From: an uncultured Porphyromonas sp.
GTDB lineage: Bacteria; Bacteroidota; Bacteroidia; Bacteroidales; Porphyromonadaceae
NCBI GenBank assembly: GCA_945875135.1
Contig: CAMCJO010000073.1
Location: 1 to 8,759, forward strand
Reading direction: 5' to 3'
DNA: 8,759 nucleotides
Under the pieces are notes generated by a model, which searched no databases, had not been told where the DNA came from, and worked only from the letters and a program-made list of their open reading frames with translations. Every line of letters starts with the position of its first letter. Within the stretch, counting starts at the first letter, position 1. Position numbers and translations under genes: made by a program. Positions 5,913 through 8,759 of this stretch are shown here, piece after piece.

Positions 5913-8663
5913 TTAGAACTGTAGTGCAGCGTTGAAGAAGAAGGTCGTGCCGTACATGTAGAAGTAGCGACTATCGAAAGGTCTCATCATCTTGCCATCC
6001 TTGGTGTAGCGGACACGTAGCTGCTCGTAACCACCGCTGCGGAGGGTCTTTGTGTTGAGCAGGTTAGAGGCCGAGAGGTTGAGACGTAGGTAGACGCCCG
6101 ACTTGATACGCCACGAGTAACCCACGTTGGCATCAAGCGTGAAGCCGCCAGGGAAGACCTCCTGACGAACGTAGTCGTAGTCAAGACTAGCGCGAGCCTT
6201 GTCCGTGCGACGGATGGGGTTCAAGCTGATGAAGCTACGCCCGAAGTAGTTGAGATCCAGTCCCGCCCACATATAGAAGGGGAACTGATACGAGACGCTC
6301 AGGTTTGCCGCCGTCTGTGGCGTGCCCGATACGTGGAAGCCCTTCCAGTAGACACGATCCTGCTCTAGGAGCTTCTGACTATTGTCGACCGTCTGGACGT
6401 AGTCCGGATTGTTGGCATAGCGATACTGTCCGTAGCTTACCACAGCGATAGCGGTCAGAGCCGGCGTGATCTTGAACTCCATACCAGCCTCGACACCCAT
6501 GTGGGTCGACTCGATATTTGTCAAGACATAGTTAGAGAATGCTCTGTAGCCGTCATCGTAGAAGCTCATATTGTCCGTCTTGTCGTAGAAGTGCGTGTAG
6601 AAGCCGGTGATACGCCCCTTGACAAAAGGCGAACGTAGCACATAGCTCACATCTCCCGACAGGATACGCTCAGGACGAGGATCAGTCACATACTGATTAC
6701 GCGTACGAGGCGACACGAAGATATCTGCGAAGTAAGGCGCACGCTGCGTCCAGGAGGCATTTGCTACTAGGTAGTGACGACCTGAGATCTTGTAGGTGAT
6801 GCCTCCCTTGACACCATAGTTGAGGAAGTTCAGATGCTTCGAGTCTCCGAAGGAGTTATCTGGGAAAAGTCCTCTACGCTGCAAACCCTCGCGGTGCATA
6901 CCTGTCCAGCCTGCGGTAAAAGCTAAGTAGCCGTCCACATGTCGAGACTGCCCCCAGAGGTTGCCCCATAACTCAGCCTCCTGTATGTGCGCTAGGTAGT
7001 TGTGACCATACTTGTCCCCTACCCCGACCACTCGGTTGGGATGATCGAGGTCTACCTGAGACTTAGAGGGATCCTGGGCAAAGTCTCGCTCGGAGTACTT
7101 GTCGATGTCTAGCCAGTAGTCTCCGCCGAGGAGGTCGGCGATGACGTTAAAGTTTGCCGTGCGGTTCAGGCGGTAGTTAGCACCTAGGTCAAATCGGAGG
7201 TGCTTGTTGATGAGTGCATTCCAAGTGGTAGCGAAGTTAAACTGACGCTGATCCGACCGTCTATCCTCGACAACATAGATACTCCGATTACCCTCAGCGA
7301 TCTGACGTCCCTTCTCATCGAAAATGACTTGATAGTTGTTCCTATTAATATTGTATAGTCGATCCCAGTCAATGTAGCGCATGTTGCAGTCAGAGTGCCA
7401 CAGCTCCTCGTAGTAAGCCGCCATATCGGGGTCCTGCGTCTCGCTCATGTAGCCGTAGTAGCTGGGCAAGTTGCGATAATAGTCAGGACGTGGATCAGGA
7501 CCATTGCCCCAGTTGAGTGCCGAGTAAGCATTCCAGCCGAAGCGGTAGCCTACACCCGTGGTCAGCTTGTTCTTCTCATTGATCTGCCAGTAGTGCTGCA
7601 GCTGTATGATCGGCTCATGATTAGAGCGGACACGTGCATTGCGCAGGTAACCTCCCTGGAAGCCCACATTCGGATTGTAGTAGTTTGACCCGACCAGGTC
7701 ATACACCTCTTGCGTCGTACCCGATGCGACACCACGCTCCGTGGGAGCAGCTAGGACCACCAAGCCCAAAGAGTGCTGCGGGGTAAACTGCTTCTCGAGC
7801 GAGAGGAAGTAACCCCACGCATCGTAAAACTGTCCCTGCACGTAGGAGTGGTTGCCCCAGCGACGCGAGGCACTCGCCGTGATCGCCCACCCCTCGGGCA
7901 TCATACCCGTGGCGTGCGTTATCATCGTACGGTAGTTGTAGGTGCGATTGCTCCCTGAGAAGGTAAGCGTCGTACCGGGGCGATAGCCCGAGGCACGCGT
8001 CAGGATATTCATCGTTCCGCCGATATTACCAAAAGAGTAGTCGATTGGTTGCAGACCATCCTCATTGTTTTGCACACGGACCACATTGTTCAGTCCATTC
8101 CAGAGGGAGTAAGAGGAGTAGCCGTTGTTCATATTATTCATCTGCATACCGTTGAGGTACTGCGATTGGTAATATGAGTCGTAGCCACGCACCCTAAAGC
8201 GCATCGGGCTAAACTGGAAGCCCGCCTTATTCGTATAGGGGTCTCTCGAAGCGGTCAGTAGCGGAGAAATATCTCCAGCCGTCACGCCATCATCGCCCAT
8301 CACGAAGTCCGTTGTCATGAGGTCTGCCATATCAGCAGCCGTGAGCGTCGGTGTGAGCGTGACACGCTCCAGGCGGTTAGCCTCACTAGGCCACTCCAGC
8401 TCGAGCACCTCAGCTCGGTAGCCCGACTTATTGAATATGACCGTGAGGCGGCCCGTTCCGCTATAAGCTATGGTATAAGCTCCCGAGGCGTCGGTCCGAA
8501 CCTGCGAGGTGATACCCTCACCAGTCCACGTCACATCGACAGCAGGTATAGGAGTCCCCGTCTGCTCCTCATAGACTGCCCCTCGTGCTTTGTCTATCTG
8601 CTGTGCCTGAGCTCCGTAGAGAGCTACCAGCATCATGCATATAACTTGTAGTATTCGTCGCAT
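5913..8663 (-). CDS. TonB-dependent outer-membrane receptor with N-terminal regulatory-like domain
   Basis: A 916-residue outer-membrane transporter that imports a ligand using TonB-transmitted energy. Residues 1-20 are a signal peptide (cleavage after AQA, before QQ). Residues about 25-104 form a carboxypeptidase-regulatory-like beta-sandwich ('ARGAVYEEQTGTPIPAVDVTW...TDASGAYTI'). The plug spans about 115-225, with 'FRVRGYDSYYQSQYLNGMQM', 'GLNNVVRVQNNEDG' and 'GNIGGTMNILTR'. The rest is a 22-strand-type barrel rich in alternating aromatic residues, ending in phenylalanine (ALQF) as outer-membrane proteins do. The usual SusC plug phrase is absent and no SusD gene follows, so it is not a typical SusC. 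The plug is unusually rich in Asn, Met and Tyr at 163-193. It is the first gene of a three-gene operon with two DUF5689 lipoproteins, which may act as surface lids or ligand-binding partners. The substrate cannot be read from the sequence. Confidence 0.92.
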   Translation of the reverse strand: MRRILQVICMMLVALYGAQAQQIDKARGAVYEEQTGTPIPAVDVTWTGEGITSQVRTDASGAYTIAYSGTGRLTVIFNKSGYRAEVLELEWPSEANRLERVTLTPTLTAADMADLMTTDFVMGDDGVTAGDISPLLTASRDPYTNKAGFQFSPMRFRVRGYDSYYQSQYLNGMQMNNMNNGYSSYSLWNGLNNVVRVQNNEDGLQPIDYSFGNIGGTMNILTRASGYRPGTTLTFSGSNRTYNYRTMITHATGMMPEGWAITASASRRWGNHSYVQGQFYDAWGYFLSLEKQFTPQHSLGLVVLAAPTERGVASGTTQEVYDLVGSNYYNPNVGFQGGYLRNARVRSNHEPIIQLQHYWQINEKNKLTTGVGYRFGWNAYSALNWGNGPDPRPDYYRNLPSYYGYMSETQDPDMAAYYEELWHSDCNMRYIDWDRLYNINRNNYQVIFDEKGRQIAEGNRSIYVVEDRRSDQRQFNFATTWNALINKHLRFDLGANYRLNRTANFNVIADLLGGDYWLDIDKYSERDFAQDPSKSQVDLDHPNRVVGVGDKYGHNYLAHIQEAELWGNLWGQSRHVDGYLAFTAGWTGMHREGLQRRGLFPDNSFGDSKHLNFLNYGVKGGITYKISGRHYLVANASWTQRAPYFADIFVSPRTRNQYVTDPRPERILSGDVSYVLRSPFVKGRITGFYTHFYDKTDNMSFYDDGYRAFSNYVLTNIESTHMGVEAGMEFKITPALTAIAVVSYGQYRYANNPDYVQTVDNSQKLLEQDRVYWKGFHVSGTPQTAANLSVSYQFPFYMWAGLDLNYFGRSFISLNPIRRTDKARASLDYDYVRQEVFPGGFTLDANVGYSWRIKSGVYLRLNLSASNLLNTKTLRSGGYEQLRVRYTKDGKMMRPFDSRYFYMYGTTFFFNAALQF

Positions 8664-8697
8664 TTGCTATCTCTATAATGTATTCAACATTTGCTAT

Positions 8698-8726
8698 GCG
8701 GGCGGATAGATCATATCCACCCCCGC
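8698..8726 (-). promoter_or_regulatory. leader hairpin upstream of the TonB-dependent receptor
   Basis: GCGGG/CCCGC and GGATA/TATCC pair across a small internal loop, around a five-base loop at 8709-8713. The structure lies in the predicted 5' leader, about 35 bp before the receptor ATG. It could stabilise the transcript or attenuate it, but could also be unrelated to regulation. No riboswitch class is recognisable. Confidence 0.4.
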
Positions 8727-8730
8727 AATG

Positions 8731-8758
8731 CAAAGATATAGATATTCTTCCGACCAAA
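8731..8758 (-). promoter_or_regulatory. Bacteroidota-type promoter for the receptor operon
   Basis: TATCTTTG on the minus strand (8731-8738) matches the -7 consensus TAnnTTTG exactly and is identical to the box upstream of the T9SS-like gene. A TTTG at 8755-8758 is the only visible -33 candidate, but the 16-bp spacing is shorter than the usual 19-20 bp. A better-placed element may fall beyond the window edge. Transcription would start near 8724, giving a leader of about 60 nt. Confidence 0.5.
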
Positions 8759-8759
8759 C

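Noticed and set aside
5913..8663. SusC of a polysaccharide utilisation locus
   Set aside because: There is no SusD neighbour, no carbohydrate-active enzyme, and the plug lacks the typical SusC signature. The general TonB-dependent receptor call is safer.

Overview
The window looks like chromosomal DNA of a Bacteroidota bacterium, most likely Porphyromonas or a close relative. The reasons are BACON and DUF5689 domains, a TonB-dependent receptor with an N-terminal carboxypeptidase-regulatory-like domain, a C-terminus like a type IX secretion (T9SS) sorting domain, Bacteroidota-type -7 promoter boxes (TATCTTTG), and moderate, roughly balanced base composition. I could not run a search, so the genus is an inference.

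All five genes lie on the minus strand, so transcription runs from right to left. At the right end, a promoter and a structured leader precede a 916-residue TonB-dependent outer-membrane receptor (5913-8663). After 14 bp comes a 275-residue DUF5689 lipoprotein (5071-5898). After another 55 bp comes a 543-residue lipoprotein with BACON, DUF5689 and a C-terminal beta-rich domain (3384-5015). These three form a compact operon that ends at a long hairpin terminator (3277-3360). Next is a separately transcribed lipoprotein with a BACON domain and a NucA/Serratia-type non-specific endonuclease domain (1893-3032). Last, behind its own promoter, is a secreted protein of unknown function with a T9SS-like C-terminus (160-1785).

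The most unusual structure is a compact mobile element of about 175 bp (3036-3210), inserted exactly at the start codon of the nuclease gene. It has terminal inverted repeats and internal palindromes. Its flanking duplication carries the ATG, so the gene now has two in-frame ATGs 180 bp apart with no stop between them.

The functional reading is an inference. Two proteins with OB-like DUF5689 folds, an outer-membrane TonB transporter and a surface or periplasmic DNA/RNA endonuclease together would suit capture, cutting and import of extracellular nucleic acid or its fragments. There is no SusD homologue, and the receptor lacks the usual SusC plug signature, so this is not a standard glycan-utilisation locus.
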